From positions 1,674,001 to 1,738,000 of the forward strand of contig NZ_SNWA01000002.1 in NCBI RefSeq assembly GCF_004361815.1: a DNA stretch of 64,000 nucleotides, written 5' to 3'. The notes below the pieces were generated by a model. It was not told where the DNA came from. It saw nothing but the letters and a program-made list of their open reading frames with translations, and ran no database searches. This document shows, piece by piece, positions 35,765 to 45,874 of the stretch; the stretch's first letter is position 1; each line of letters begins with the position of its first letter. Source of the stretch: Paraburkholderia sp. BL10I2N1. GTDB lineage: Bacteria; Pseudomonadota; Gammaproteobacteria; Burkholderiales; Burkholderiaceae. The translations under genes were made by a program, and so were the position numbers.

Positions 35765-37717
35765 TCAGGATAGCGTGCGCCTTAGTTCGACGGGCTTCGC
35801 TTCGACCTGGTGCAGATCAAAAATGACGACCTCGTTCGCACCCTGCCTGAGCGATGGAGCGGGACAATACAGGCGCCTTTGCGGGCCAATATTCCAGTAA
35901 CGCCCAAGGTTGTGCCCGTTGACCCAGACTACTCCTTTGGTCCAGTGACGCATGTCGACGTACGTATCGCCGACGGTATCCAGCGACAGGCTCGCCTTGA
36001 AAAACAGGCCAGCCCTGCGCGGATTCGCGCAGACGGGCCGCAGGTTCGCGATAAACGCCCCATCCATTGGCAGCAGGAAGACTTCCCAGCCGGTGAGCGT
36101 AGTGCCTGAATCTCCTGCATGCCACAGCGTGACAGATTCGAGAATGCCCTTGCGGTCGATCATCGCGTGACCATAGTTGACGCGCCCCATGCCTTCGACA
36201 AGGATCTCCAGCGATGCTGAGCCGTCAGGCCGCGCAGACGAAAGCGCGAGTGGAGCGCCATGCGTGACATTCAGCGGGTGTGCGCAGTGCGCTGGCATGA
36301 ACGCCCTCGAGACGCCTCCTGCATATTGCCCGTCAACGAAAACGGTCGCGTAATCGTGGACATCCTTGATATCCAGAACGCCGCCACGGTAACCCTGCAG
36401 ATTCTTGCGATAAAGCGCAAAGCCGAATGCCTGGCCATACATTTCGAAGGGCTGCGGGTTGGCGGTCTGTGCGGTTGGGAGCGCAGCGGGCAGGTTGTCC
36501 CAGATGGACGCATACAGGACCGGCATCAACGCCTCGCTGCCAGTGCGCCTGATCGTGGCGATCCGTTCAGGCACGCTCGGCAAGGGCGTCGACAAGTGGC
36601 GACCAATCACGTCCCGATACTTCACGTATTTCGATGTCGCCACACCCTGCTCGCTAATGGGCGCCGCATAGTCGTAGCTGGTAATGTCGGGTTGGTATGC
36701 GCCTGAATCGATGTCCACGTTAGCGCCCGCATAGAACCCGAAGCTGGTGCCACCATGAATCACATAGAGGTTGAACGAAAGCCTGAGCCGCATGAGCGCG
36801 TCCAGCGTGCCGGAGATATCGACAGCGGTACCCTGCAAATTCGTATCGCCCCAATGGGTCAGCCAGCCGGGATACACTTCGCCGGCCATAACCGGCACTT
36901 GCGGATACGCCTGCCGCGCAACAGCGATCTGTGCCGCATCGCCGTTGCTCAATGCGATCGCGCCGCCGGCGACGTTCGTGAGATTCTGTTGCAGTTGCGC
37001 GAGGCCATCTTCGGTATAGAACGGCCCCTGTATCCCGCCCTCGAGCCAAAGCTGCCGGATTTCTTCGATGTAAGCAGGGTTGCTCGCGTAGGAGCCGAAT
37101 TCATTTTCTATCTGAATCATCAGGATCGGCCCGCCATTGCTGACCAGCAGCGGCTTGATTCGTGGAATCAGTTCCCTGATGTAGCGGGCGACCGCCGACA
37201 TGTAGCGAGGGTCGTTGGCCGAGTCGGTCCGAAGCTGGATGTCCGGATGACTCAGCAGGTAGGAAGGAAGGCCACCCAGGTCCCATTCACCGCAGATATA
37301 TGGGCTAGGTCGCAGAATCACCCACATTCCCTCGCGCTGGCACAGCCGGATGAACGCTTCGATGTCGCGGTTTTCAGTGTGGAAATCGAAAACCCCTCGC
37401 CTTGTCTCATGGTAATTCCACATGATGTAGAGCGAGATAGTGTTCATCCCCATCGCCTTTGCCATCCGGATGCGATGCTGCCAGTATTCGGCCGGAATGC
37501 GGGCGGGATGCATCTCCCCACTGCGGATCTGGAAAGGCTCCCCGTCGAGCAGGAAGTGCTCGCCGTCTTCGCTGAATGCAAAGGCGTGTGCGCCTTTCAC
37601 GGTCGGGACGGCTTCATCGACCGTGCCGGTGGCGCTGCCACGCGGGCCTCTCCTGTCGCCGCTCGCCGGCCTGATTTGCACGAGGGCGGGGAATGCCGGG
37701 GATACTCTCGCGTCCAC
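35765..37717 (-). CDS. glycoside hydrolase family 35 beta-galactosidase
   Basis: About 650 residues. GH35 motifs are RSGEMHPARIPAEYW, MGMNTISLYIMWNYHE, the acid/base Glu in MIQIENEFGSY and the nucleophile Glu in MAGEVYPGWLTHWG. C-terminal beta-sandwich domains follow (about 420-640). No signal peptide is seen, so it is probably cytoplasmic. The GTG at 37717 is chosen because GGAGGTGA lies just upstream; the longer frame from 37822 looks non-coding. It is convergent with the alpha-galactosidase-like gene, so the pair may process galactosides. Confidence 0.85.
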   Translation of the reverse strand: MDARVSPAFPALVQIRPASGDRRGPRGSATGTVDEAVPTVKGAHAFAFSEDGEHFLLDGEPFQIRSGEMHPARIPAEYWQHRIRMAKAMGMNTISLYIMWNYHETRRGVFDFHTENRDIEAFIRLCQREGMWVILRPSPYICGEWDLGGLPSYLLSHPDIQLRTDSANDPRYMSAVARYIRELIPRIKPLLVSNGGPILMIQIENEFGSYASNPAYIEEIRQLWLEGGIQGPFYTEDGLAQLQQNLTNVAGGAIALSNGDAAQIAVARQAYPQVPVMAGEVYPGWLTHWGDTNLQGTAVDISGTLDALMRLRLSFNLYVIHGGTSFGFYAGANVDIDSGAYQPDITSYDYAAPISEQGVATSKYVKYRDVIGRHLSTPLPSVPERIATIRRTGSEALMPVLYASIWDNLPAALPTAQTANPQPFEMYGQAFGFALYRKNLQGYRGGVLDIKDVHDYATVFVDGQYAGGVSRAFMPAHCAHPLNVTHGAPLALSSARPDGSASLEILVEGMGRVNYGHAMIDRKGILESVTLWHAGDSGTTLTGWEVFLLPMDGAFIANLRPVCANPRRAGLFFKASLSLDTVGDTYVDMRHWTKGVVWVNGHNLGRYWNIGPQRRLYCPAPSLRQGANEVVIFDLHQVEAKPVELRRTLS

Positions 37718-38020
37718 TTGCCTCACCTCCCAGATCAAACTCGCCGTATGTCGTCGGCCAGCATCGCTGTGGCACGGCCTGTAACCCGCAATTGCTGCGT
37801 CACCAGACGCCTGCCTCAGCATCCCATAAGGTTCCAGGGCTTAAAATTGCCTCGCAACGCTCACGCGTGTTCCATCTTATGCGCGGATCGACGGTGAAGA
37901 CTGCCGATCGTGACGGACGCACGTCTTTGTCCCTTCTGTAGCAATCTGGGTGGTCACCTGATCTGTACTGCATCGATCAGCGCGCCGCCCCGACCTGTAA
38001 TGCTCAACGCCCCCATTGCA
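37718..38020. other. intergenic region between GH35 and PAP2 genes
   Basis: About 300 bp with no supported gene; it should hold the divergent promoters. A CTGATC-N11-GATCAG inverted repeat (37958-37963 and 37975-37980) is the only ordered element noticed. Confidence 0.4.
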
Positions 38021-38623
38021 ATGAATAACCTCGAAGCGTTCAACCAGGCGCTCTTTCTCACCATCAACGGCACGACCTCGACGCCAGTCTGGCTGATCGA
38101 TGTAGCGGTGCTGATCGGCAACGACCTGATCTACCTGATTCCGCTGTTGCTGACAGGCATATGGCTCTCCGGCGATGAGAAACAGCGCAGCGCTGCGGTC
38201 CGGGCATGCTTCGTCGCGCTGCTCGCGCTCGGCATCAATCAGCTTATCGGCCTCATATGGCCACATCCCCGGCCGTCCATGATCGGGCTCGGCCATACGT
38301 TTCTGTCGCATTCGGCGGACTCGTCGTTCCCGAGCGATCACGGCACCGTATTCGCCAGTGTCGCGCTGACACTGCTGTTCGAGGGCCTGCTATGGACTGG
38401 CGGATCGACGCTGCTGATTGGAGCGGCCGTAGCGTGGGCGCGTGTGTTTCTCGGCGTGCATTTCCCGCTCGACATGCTCGGCGCAGTCGTCGTCGCATGC
38501 GTAGCCTGCGCGCTGATCACACCGCTCTGGCGACTCGGCGGCGCTCCCGTGACACGCTCTGTGATCGTGGTTTATCGCAAGCTGCTGGCGTGGCCTATCG
38601 GCTTCGGCTGGTTGCGCCCCTGA
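38021..38623 (+). CDS. PAP2-family phosphatase, undecaprenyl-diphosphatase (BcrC) type
   Basis: A 200-residue inner-membrane protein with about five spans. Phosphatase motifs are WPHPRP (motif 1), SFPSDHGT (motif 2) and ARVFLGVHFPLD (motif 3, with the catalytic His). The SFPSDH form is typical of BcrC-like enzymes that recycle the lipid carrier for cell-wall synthesis; no Lys is seen before HPRP in motif 1. The ATG at 38021 (MNNLEAFNQALF) begins the conserved region; the frame is open from 37910. Confidence 0.82.
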   Translation: MNNLEAFNQALFLTINGTTSTPVWLIDVAVLIGNDLIYLIPLLLTGIWLSGDEKQRSAAVRACFVALLALGINQLIGLIWPHPRPSMIGLGHTFLSHSADSSFPSDHGTVFASVALTLLFEGLLWTGGSTLLIGAAVAWARVFLGVHFPLDMLGAVVVACVACALITPLWRLGGAPVTRSVIVVYRKLLAWPIGFGWLRP

Positions 38624-38741
38624 TCCGAGGCGCCCTGAAAAGCGCGGCGCGTCTCTATCGAAGCAATGGATGACAATGCAGGGGACGGCGGATCGCCGTT
38701 CCCGAGGCAAGGAGATCATCTCTGCTGCGCAGACACCAGAA

Positions 38742-40106
38742 TCAGATGAGGCGCGCGGTTGCTCCAGCCCAATCGGGACCCGTGAGCGCAGACAGCACGC
38801 GCACGATCTCTTCGAACAGAGGTCTGTCGATACTATCTTCGCTCAGGCAGCGTTCCTTCAGGTCCCCGAGCGCCGCCACGGTATCCTGCTCCAACCCCCG
38901 GGCGTCACATCGATCGGTCAACTCTTCCAGCAGGCAGCCAAACGCCCTGACTTCGACGCGCTGCACCCCGTGAGCAAAATCGGGATCATCGGCCGCATAG
39001 AACGACGCCGCACCGAAATCGCCGAGCAACGCCCGCCCCTCGCCACAATGCAGAATATTGTGTGCGTACAGGTCACCATGCATGATGCCTTGCCGATGCA
39101 AATGACCGGCTGCCGAAGCGATACCGTGTGCAATGCGTAGCGCAGACTTCACGTCGAAGCGGATGTCGGAACGGTAAGTATCGCGAGTGCAGGACTCCAG
39201 ACTCGGAGGTCCGGCAAGATTGGCGAACTGCGGATCAATCAGCTCCATGACGAGACCGTCGGCGCCGGCTGGATGGTCCTTCACCTTGCCAAGCACCGGA
39301 ATCAGATTCGGATGTCGGCCGGCACTGATGCAGGCGGCCATTTCGCAATGAGGCAAGCCATCGCTGGTCACTGCACCCTTGAACAACTTGACCGCGACGG
39401 GTTTGGGATCGTCGTCCGCGGTTCGATGCTCCGCGCAATGAATCACGCCGGACGCGCCCTCGCCTAACCGATGCTGAACATCCAGCGCCTCCCAGCCAAT
39501 GCCGCTAATCGGCGCGTTTGCCAACGCGACGTTTTCCAGTTCTTCGCTGAACGGATTGCCCGCATAGGCCAGCCACGAGAGTCGAGGGAGAAAGAGCAGC
39601 CATGCAGGCAGCCCGCCTAGCTGGTTGGCCGAGAGACGCAACAGTTCGAGGCGGGAACATGCGGCCAGTTCCGCTGGAAGCGTTCGCAACTGATTGCCGG
39701 CCAGCATCAGCTTTTGAAGCTGCGAGCAGTTGCCGATTTCCGAAGGAAGCGCGTCAATCTGATTGTCGGTCAGGATCAGCCAGCGAAGTTGCGCAGGCAG
39801 CGACCTGCCCGAAACCTTGCGGATGCGGTTTGCCTTGAAGCCAATCATGCTTAGCTGCGGACATTGCCCCAGCACTTCCGGTAGTTCCGTGAACTGGTTG
39901 TCGGAGCAGAAAAGAATACGCAGCCTGGTCAGTCGAGGCAGCGCTTCGGGCAGCGAGGACAGGGCGTTGCACGAAAGATCGAGGATCTCCAGCGTATCGG
40001 CAAGATCGAAAATCTCTCGCGGAAATTCAGTCAGGCGGCAAGACAGTTTCAGTCGCTGAATTCCCGCCAGTTGTCCGGCGCGCAGTTGTTCGAGTGTGGC
40101 TGTCAC
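38742..40106 (-). CDS. leucine-rich-repeat protein kinase
   Basis: A 454-residue fusion. Residues about 15-200 are 23-residue leucine-rich repeats (LEILDLSCNALSSLPEALPR and similar). Residues about 215-450 are a eukaryotic-like protein kinase with a glycine-rich loop LGEGASGVIHCA, lysine in VAVKLFKG, catalytic HGDLYAHNIL (HxDxxxxN) and metal-binding GDFGAAS. There is no signal peptide or transmembrane segment. LRR-kinase fusions are uncommon in bacteria and can act as secreted or intracellular signalling proteins. The small unrelated gene at 40236 is divergent; no phosphatase or secretion gene is near. Confidence 0.85.
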   Translation of the reverse strand: MTATLEQLRAGQLAGIQRLKLSCRLTEFPREIFDLADTLEILDLSCNALSSLPEALPRLTRLRILFCSDNQFTELPEVLGQCPQLSMIGFKANRIRKVSGRSLPAQLRWLILTDNQIDALPSEIGNCSQLQKLMLAGNQLRTLPAELAACSRLELLRLSANQLGGLPAWLLFLPRLSWLAYAGNPFSEELENVALANAPISGIGWEALDVQHRLGEGASGVIHCAEHRTADDDPKPVAVKLFKGAVTSDGLPHCEMAACISAGRHPNLIPVLGKVKDHPAGADGLVMELIDPQFANLAGPPSLESCTRDTYRSDIRFDVKSALRIAHGIASAAGHLHRQGIMHGDLYAHNILHCGEGRALLGDFGAASFYAADDPDFAHGVQRVEVRAFGCLLEELTDRCDARGLEQDTVAALGDLKERCLSEDSIDRPLFEEIVRVLSALTGPDWAGATARLI

Positions 40107-40235
40107 AGTGTTGGCGATATATCGGGGATTGGCAGTATGTTAGCTTCGTTTTATAGATTTGCTCCCGAACCCGTCTTCGTCAGGTCACTGTGCGAGAATC
40201 GATACTCGCCTCTACAGCACGGAACGGTGATCGCC

Positions 40236-40502
40236 ATGGATCAGCCTGGTACCAGCCTCACTGCGCCATTTCTTTCTGCCGATTCAGCCATATGGTTTTC
40301 CGCATACGGCTTCGGTTGGGGATATTGCGCCTTCTCACTGGATTCTGAAGTGGTTTGCGAACAGCTCGGCGCCGCGAACGAGACCTCGAAGCAGTTGATG
40401 CTTGCGTTCGAACTCGGCAAGCGACGACTTCTCCAGGCGGTCGAGAAAAAGGCACTCCCGGGCACAGGCGAACGGATCACGCTGTCGGCCGAGGATCTCT
40501 GA
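40236..40502 (+). CDS. small DUF1488-like protein
   Basis: An 88-residue protein with a central WFSAYGFGWGYCAFSL strand pair and a helical Lys-rich C-terminal region ending ITLSAEDL. The pattern resembles the DUF1488 family (short beta strands, a helix with an Asn/Arg-A-K motif). Start chosen at the ATG before MDQPGTSL; the longer frame from 40071 overlaps the kinase gene. Soluble; function unknown. Confidence 0.45.
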   Translation: MDQPGTSLTAPFLSADSAIWFSAYGFGWGYCAFSLDSEVVCEQLGAANETSKQLMLAFELGKRRLLQAVEKKALPGTGERITLSAEDL

Positions 40503-40634
40503 TCCGGCACAGACATGTTGCCAACATCGGCGAGCTAAGGCGATGCAGCCCGACACTCGCCGCCAGGCCGGTTGATATCGAAGTGCCGACGAAGAAAAAG
40601 GCGCACGCATCGCGCGCGCCTGGTGGATTCCCCC

Positions 40635-41660
40635 TTATTGCGCGACCGGCTTGCCCGACGCGTCTTTCACCTTCTCTTTCCACTGCGTGCGGATTTCCGA
40701 CACGACCGATTCCGGCAGCGAAATGTAGTCGAGATCGTTAGCAGCCTGACCGCCGTTCTTGAACGCCCAGTCGAAGAACTTCAAGGTTTCCTTGCCTTGC
40801 TCGGGCTTTTCCTGTGCTGTGTGCAGCAGTACGAAGGTCGCGCCGACTACCGGCCATGCGTCCTTGCCCGGCTCGTTCGTCAGGATCTGGTAGAACGATT
40901 TCTTCCAGTCGGCGCCTGCTGCGGCTGCCTTGAACGTTTCCGTGGATGGCTGGACCACCTCGCCCGATGCATTCTTCAGCGCGGCATACGTCATATGGTT
41001 CTGCTTCGCGTACGCCCACTCGACGTAGCCGATTGCGCCCGGCAGACGCTGCACGAACGCCGCGACGCCATCGTTCCCCTTGCCGCCCGTACCCGTCGGC
41101 CAGTTCACCGTCGTGCCTTCGCCAACCTTCGACTTCCATTCCGGGTTCACCTTCGACAGATAGTTCGTCCAGATAAAGCTCGTGCCCGAGCCGTCTGCAC
41201 GGCGCACCACGGCGATGTCTGTATCCGGCAGCTTGAGCTTCGGGTTCAGCGCGGCGATTGCCGGGTCATTCCACTTCTTGATCTTGCCCAGGTAGATGTC
41301 GCCGAGCACTTCACCCGACAGCGCCAGTTCGCCCGGCTTAACCCCCGGCACGTTGATAGCCGGCACAACACCGCCCACAACCGTCGGAAACTGGAACAGT
41401 CCATCCTTGGCAAGGTCGTCGTCTTTCAGCGGCGCATCGGAGCCCGCGAAATCGACCGTCTTCGCGAGGATCTGCTTGATGCCGCCCGACGAACCGATAC
41501 CCTGGTAGTTAACCTTGCCGCCGCCCGTCTTCTGATAGGCGTCTGCCCATTTCGTATAGATCGGTGCCGCGAAGGTGCTGCCCGCGCCGGTGATATCCGC
41601 GGCGTGCGCAACAGTGGCACACAGGGCGAACAAGGCGATCGCAAATTGCTTGGTCTTCAT
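40635..41660 (-). CDS. pstS: phosphate ABC transporter substrate-binding protein
   Basis: A 341-residue periplasmic protein with a signal peptide cleaved after VAHA. Phosphate-binding stretches are [37 protein letters not shown] and [21 protein letters not shown] lies 8 nt before the ATG at 41660; the longer frame from 41717 is not used. The permease and ATPase genes pstC, pstA and pstB are not adjacent, so this is an orphan copy or part of a split Pst system. A Pho box lies about 60 bp upstream. Confidence 0.93.
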   Translation of the reverse strand: MKTKQFAIALFALCATVAHAADITGAGSTFAAPIYTKWADAYQKTGGGKVNYQGIGSSGGIKQILAKTVDFAGSDAPLKDDDLAKDGLFQFPTVVGGVVPAINVPGVKPGELALSGEVLGDIYLGKIKKWNDPAIAALNPKLKLPDTDIAVVRRADGSGTSFIWTNYLSKVNPEWKSKVGEGTTVNWPTGTGGKGNDGVAAFVQRLPGAIGYVEWAYAKQNHMTYAALKNASGEVVQPSTETFKAAAAGADWKKSFYQILTNEPGKDAWPVVGATFVLLHTAQEKPEQGKETLKFFDWAFKNGGQAANDLDYISLPESVVSEIRTQWKEKVKDASGKPVAQ

Positions 41661-41720
41661 ATCCAGACTCCTTGTGGTGTATCGAGTGAGCTTCGGTGGG
41701 CTGCACCTTAAGGACAACGT

Positions 41721-41738
41721 GTGACGGTTTTGTGACGT
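41721..41738 (-). promoter_or_regulatory. Pho box of pstS
   Basis: On the minus strand the sequence is ACGTCAC-AAAA-CCGTCAC: two 7-bp direct repeats with a 4-bp A-rich linker (11-bp period), the PhoB site layout. It lies 61 bp upstream of the pstS ATG and supports induction by phosphate starvation. Confidence 0.7.
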
Positions 41739-42051
41739 CTCGACCTTAAGGATTCGATAAGCAAAAGCGGGGGAAACTATGAAGTTATCGAGCGTAGAAG
41801 CAAGCCCGGCGAACGCGTGGCCTCACTAAAATCGATCATTCGCGGCGTGACTGCCTGCGACTTCGTCTTACCCGTCACGAATGGACGAGCATGATGTGAT
41901 CGGCGGCCTCGATGGACGCGCAAGCAAGGCTGCTACCGTATTGATATCAATGATAGAGCAGGCTCATGACAATTCTGGCTGCCTTCGTCTGACAAAACGA
42001 AGAAAGGTCGAGCGGCGTTGCACCGCTACTTTCGAGCCGTAGCTGTCCCGC
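41739..42051. other. gene-free stretch upstream of pstS
   Basis: About 313 bp without a gene between pstS and the transporter gene, which ends at 42052. It contains the perfect 12-bp palindrome ATTGATATCAAT (41940-41951), a possible operator. Nothing else stands out. Confidence 0.4.
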
Positions 42052-43368
42052 TCAGTCCAGGGTCTGGTGAGACCGCTCGTCCATGAACGCGACAGCAATC
42101 AGTCCAAGCACGCCACAACCGATCACATACCAGGCCGGCGCCAGCACGCTACCGGTCGTCACGATCAGCGACGTCACAAAAAACTGCGCGAAGCCGCCGA
42201 AAATCGCCACGCCGACGCTATAGACCACCGCGCCACCGGTCGCCCGTACACGACGCGGGAACAGTTCCCCCAGCATCGCGCCGACGCCACCGATATTGAT
42301 CGCATGCACACCCGACAGCAGGCTCACGATGGTCAGCAGCACGGCAGGCGTGGGCCAGCGGTTCAACGCGACGAACGCGGGATAGATCGCGAGCATCAAC
42401 ACGATGCGCGTGGCTTGCGCCAGTTTGTTGCGTCCAAAGCGATCGGTCAGGTAGCCGCCGATGGGCACGAGCGCAAAGAGAATCGCGCCGGACACACAAC
42501 CGGACAGCATGGCCGTACCCTGCGGCAGCCCAAGCGTTCTGACCGCATAGATCGACAGGTAGAACACGATGATGAAATGCGCGGACGTGCCGGCAATCGT
42601 CAACCCGAGACCGATGAGCAATGCGCGCCGGTGATCGCGCAGCACGTCGATCAGCGGCAGCTTCGGTGCCTTGGGTTGAGTTGCCCGCGCAGGCACTTCT
42701 TCGTCGAGCGTACGACGCAGCCACCAGCCGACCGGAACGATCAATGTGCCGATCACGAAAGGCACGCGCCATCCCCAGCTTTCGAGTTGCGCAGCGGACA
42801 ACGTCGAGGTCAGCGCCACACCCGTCAACGCACCCGCAAGCGCCGCGAGCCCCTGGCTCGAGAACTGCCACGATGCGTACAGGCCGCGCCGGTTTTGCGG
42901 CGCCTGTTCGAGCAGCAGCGTGGTGGACGCGCCCACTTCGCCACCCGCGGAAAACCCCTGAATCAGACGTGCCACCATGAGTATCAGCGGTGCGGCGAGG
43001 CCGACCTGTCCATAGGTGGGCGCCACCGCGATCATCGCCGTACCAAGCGCCATCAGCGCGAGGGTCAGCAACATCGCCTTCTTGCGGCCTGCGCGATCCG
43101 CATATATACCGATCACCAGCCCGCCGACAGGCCGCGTAAAGAAACCAACGCCGAAGCTCGCGACCGCCAGCAGCAGTTGCCCCACCGGATCATGTACCGG
43201 AAAGAAAAGCTTGCCGATCAGGAGCGCAAAGAAACCATAGACGGTGAAGTCATAGAACTCGAGCGCATTGCCGACTGCCGCCGCCATCACCAGCTTCGTG
43301 CGGTTTCGTTTGCCCGGATCAACCGCAGCGCGTGCGGCGTCAGCAGACGAGAGTGTGGACGTTTCCAT
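42052..43368 (-). CDS. MHS-family MFS transporter (organic acid:proton symporter)
   Basis: A 438-residue inner-membrane symporter with 12 spans. Signatures of the metabolite:H+ symporter group are present: NALEFYDFTVYGFFALLIG, GFFTRPVGGLVIG, YADRAGRKKAMLLTL (motif A) and LIQGFSAGGEVGAS. Relatives carry citrate, shikimate, proline or dicarboxylates. The ATG at 43368 has GGGAA upstream. It follows the amidohydrolase by 91 nt on the same strand, so it may import the substrate that the amidohydrolase cleaves. A LysR gene is divergent. Confidence 0.87.
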   Translation of the reverse strand: METSTLSSADAARAAVDPGKRNRTKLVMAAAVGNALEFYDFTVYGFFALLIGKLFFPVHDPVGQLLLAVASFGVGFFTRPVGGLVIGIYADRAGRKKAMLLTLALMALGTAMIAVAPTYGQVGLAAPLILMVARLIQGFSAGGEVGASTTLLLEQAPQNRRGLYASWQFSSQGLAALAGALTGVALTSTLSAAQLESWGWRVPFVIGTLIVPVGWWLRRTLDEEVPARATQPKAPKLPLIDVLRDHRRALLIGLGLTIAGTSAHFIIVFYLSIYAVRTLGLPQGTAMLSGCVSGAILFALVPIGGYLTDRFGRNKLAQATRIVLMLAIYPAFVALNRWPTPAVLLTIVSLLSGVHAINIGGVGAMLGELFPRRVRATGGAVVYSVGVAIFGGFAQFFVTSLIVTTGSVLAPAWYVIGCGVLGLIAVAFMDERSHQTLD

Positions 43369-43459
43369 GGTTGTTCCCAGCGACGGCAATGTGATGACAG
43401 ATGAAACCCGATAAGTCGGTGGCCATGCAGTTGTCACTGACGAGCCACCTGACAGCTAC

Positions 43460-44641
43460 TCAATCGACGAGAAAGGCCTCGGTCAACCGAACCCAGTAGC
43501 TCGCGCCGATAGCAAGAATGTCGTCGTTGAAATCGTAGCCCGGGTTGTGCACCATGCAGCTCCCCTTGCCCTCGATACCATTGCCGATCCATGCATACGT
43601 GCCCGGCACGACTTGCAGCATGTACGCAAAATCCTCGCTGCCCATCAGCGGCCGCGCGTCGCCATCGACACGCTGCGCGCCCAGCATCGCCTGCGCAACT
43701 TCGGTGGCGAACGCCGTTGTTTCGTCAGAATTCACCAGCACCGGATAACCCAGTTCATAGTCGATGTCGGCCTCGACGCCGAAGGCGCTCGCCTGGGCAT
43801 GGATCATCGTCTTGATCCGTTCATGCAGCAACGCGCGCACCGTCGGATCCAGGGCCCGCACCGACAGCTTCATTTCAGCGGTTTGCGGAATCACGTTGAA
43901 GGTCTCGCCAGCCTTGACGCTGCCAACCGAAATTACCGCCGACTTCTGCGCATCCACTTCACGGCCGACGATGCTTTGCAGGCCAAGGATGATCGCGCCG
44001 ACCGCCGGCATCGGATCGCGCGCCAGATGCGGCAAAGCGCCGTGTCCGCCCGCGCCGCGCAGCACGATGGTCACGCGGTCGGCGGATGCCATCGCGGGTC
44101 CGGAACGGAAATTCATGTCGCCGGTCTTGTAGCCGGGCATGTTGTGCAGGCCGAAGATCGCATCGCACGGAAACTGCTCGAACAGGCCGTCGTTGATCAT
44201 GGCGCGCGCGCCGCCGTAGCTTTCTTCCGCGGGCTGGAAAATGACGTTGAGCGTGCCGGAAAACTGCCGGCTCTCGGCGAGATAGCGCGCCGCGCAAAGC
44301 AGCATCGCGGTGTGGCCGTCGTGGCCGCATGCGTGCATGGTTTGCGGCACGGTGCTCGCATACGGCAGGCTGGTGGCCTCCTCGATGGGCAGTGCGTCCA
44401 TGTCGGCACGCAGACCGATACGCCGGCTGCCGCGGCCCTCTTTCAATACCCCCACGACACCCGTCTTGCCGAGTCCGCGCGATACCCCGTAGCCCCATTG
44501 CGTGAGCAGGCCAGCCACGATGTCGCTCGTCGCGACCTCCTGGAAGGCGAGTTCCGGATGCGAGTGAATCTGACGCCGGATGGCGATCATCTCCGGGGCA
44601 ATAGCGGCGATGCCGGGAATGACGGGGTCGACGGACAACAT
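43460..44641 (-). CDS. M20D-family amidohydrolase (hippurate/aminoacylase-like)
   Basis: A 393-residue dinuclear metalloenzyme. Metal residues occur in TMHACGHDGHTAM (Cys, His, His), QPAEES (Glu pair) and a C-terminal MGSEDFAYMLQ with His nearby. Family members cleave N-acyl amino acids, including hippurate and indole-3-acetyl-amino-acid conjugates. It is followed by an MHS symporter on the same strand and divergent from a LysR gene, a typical catabolic unit. Substrate not readable; plant hormone conjugates are a possible target given the likely host-associated lifestyle. Confidence 0.87.
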   Translation of the reverse strand: MLSVDPVIPGIAAIAPEMIAIRRQIHSHPELAFQEVATSDIVAGLLTQWGYGVSRGLGKTGVVGVLKEGRGSRRIGLRADMDALPIEEATSLPYASTVPQTMHACGHDGHTAMLLCAARYLAESRQFSGTLNVIFQPAEESYGGARAMINDGLFEQFPCDAIFGLHNMPGYKTGDMNFRSGPAMASADRVTIVLRGAGGHGALPHLARDPMPAVGAIILGLQSIVGREVDAQKSAVISVGSVKAGETFNVIPQTAEMKLSVRALDPTVRALLHERIKTMIHAQASAFGVEADIDYELGYPVLVNSDETTAFATEVAQAMLGAQRVDGDARPLMGSEDFAYMLQVVPGTYAWIGNGIEGKGSCMVHNPGYDFNDDILAIGASYWVRLTEAFLVD

Positions 44642-44771
44642 GAATACACTCCTTATCGAATTCGTACCTGACTGCGTTCGATCAAGGATATAAAGTCAAA
44701 TAGAAAACCAAAAGACAGTAATTTCCAGCGATGACCACCCCAGGTTGTCGGTATAAACCCGAATCACGATC

Positions 44772-45668
44772 GTGAAATTTCATCAGTTGAAAGCGTTTCT
44801 GACGGTGGCGGAGCAAGGCAGCATTCGTGCCGCCGCGCGCAGCCTGCATCTTTCGCAGGCTGCGCTGACCAAGTCGTTGAAAGAACTGGAGCAGGATCTC
44901 GGCGTGTCGCTTGTATTGCGGACGGCCCGTGGTGTCCAGTTGACGGAGTACGGTCAGCGGTTGAAGATTCGCGCGCGGATGGTGGTGAGCGAAATGCGCC
45001 GCGCCGAAGACGACATCGCCCACATGAAGGACGCCGGCACGGGAAGCGTGGCGGCCGCCATCACGCCGACCACCGCCATGTCGTTCCTGCCACAGGCATA
45101 CAGGGCATTTCGCAAGCAGATGCCGCACGCGCAGGTGAGCTTGATCGAAGGATTTCCGGGCGTCGCGCTGCCGCGTCTGCGCGACGGCTCGCTCGATTTC
45201 GTGGTGGCCGTGGTGGTCGCGGAGCAACTCGCGCCCGAGTTCGACTACTTCGAGCTGTACCAGAGCCACTCGGCGATCGTCGCGCGCAAAGGTCATCCGC
45301 TCGCGCAATGCACGACGCTTGCCGAACTGGTCGATGCCGAATGGCTGCTGAATCCATCACCGGAAAGCTCGACACGCAGACTGCTCGACTTTTTCTCCGA
45401 GCGTGGGCTGGCGGTGCCCCGGCGAGTGGTCGAATGTCCGAGCTTCGTGATCGCGCATGCGTTGCTGCGCGAGTCGGATGCGATTGCTTCGCTGCCCGCG
45501 CCGCTGCTCGACTATCCGTGGGTCGGAGAAGGCCTTGCGGTGCTGCCGATCGTCGATCCGATGCCGCCCATCGCAATTGGCGTTGTGACGCGTCGGAACA
45601 GTCCGCTCACGCCGGCGGCATCGCTCATGCTCGACTGTCTGCAAGACGCGATCGGGCGGGCGCGCTAG
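44772..45668 (+). CDS. LysR-type transcriptional regulator
   Basis: A 298-residue regulator. The N-terminal winged helix-turn-helix is KFHQLKAFLTVAEQGSIRAA followed by RSLHLSQAALTKSLKELE; the C-terminal periplasmic-binding-like effector domain is at about 90-295. It starts with GTG. It is divergent from the amidohydrolase-symporter genes with a 130-bp gap, so it most likely controls them. No clear T-N11-A box was picked out. Confidence 0.87.
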   Translation: MKFHQLKAFLTVAEQGSIRAAARSLHLSQAALTKSLKELEQDLGVSLVLRTARGVQLTEYGQRLKIRARMVVSEMRRAEDDIAHMKDAGTGSVAAAITPTTAMSFLPQAYRAFRKQMPHAQVSLIEGFPGVALPRLRDGSLDFVVAVVVAEQLAPEFDYFELYQSHSAIVARKGHPLAQCTTLAELVDAEWLLNPSPESSTRRLLDFFSERGLAVPRRVVECPSFVIAHALLRESDAIASLPAPLLDYPWVGEGLAVLPIVDPMPPIAIGVVTRRNSPLTPAASLMLDCLQDAIGRAR

Positions 45669-45874
45669 CCGACGAACGGGGACGCGCCGGCATTTCGTGC
45701 GATCTGAGCGTCATCGCACATAGCGCGACCTTCACGCCGACCGCCACGATCTATCATCAAATCGACAGGTTCGGTAACGCCTCTGACCGCGCGATTCCGC
45801 TGTCCGGCTCGTCAGTCGAGCAGGGGTTCGCGGGTGGCGTTGCACAGGGTCGCGGAAAAAACGAAGGGGTTCAC

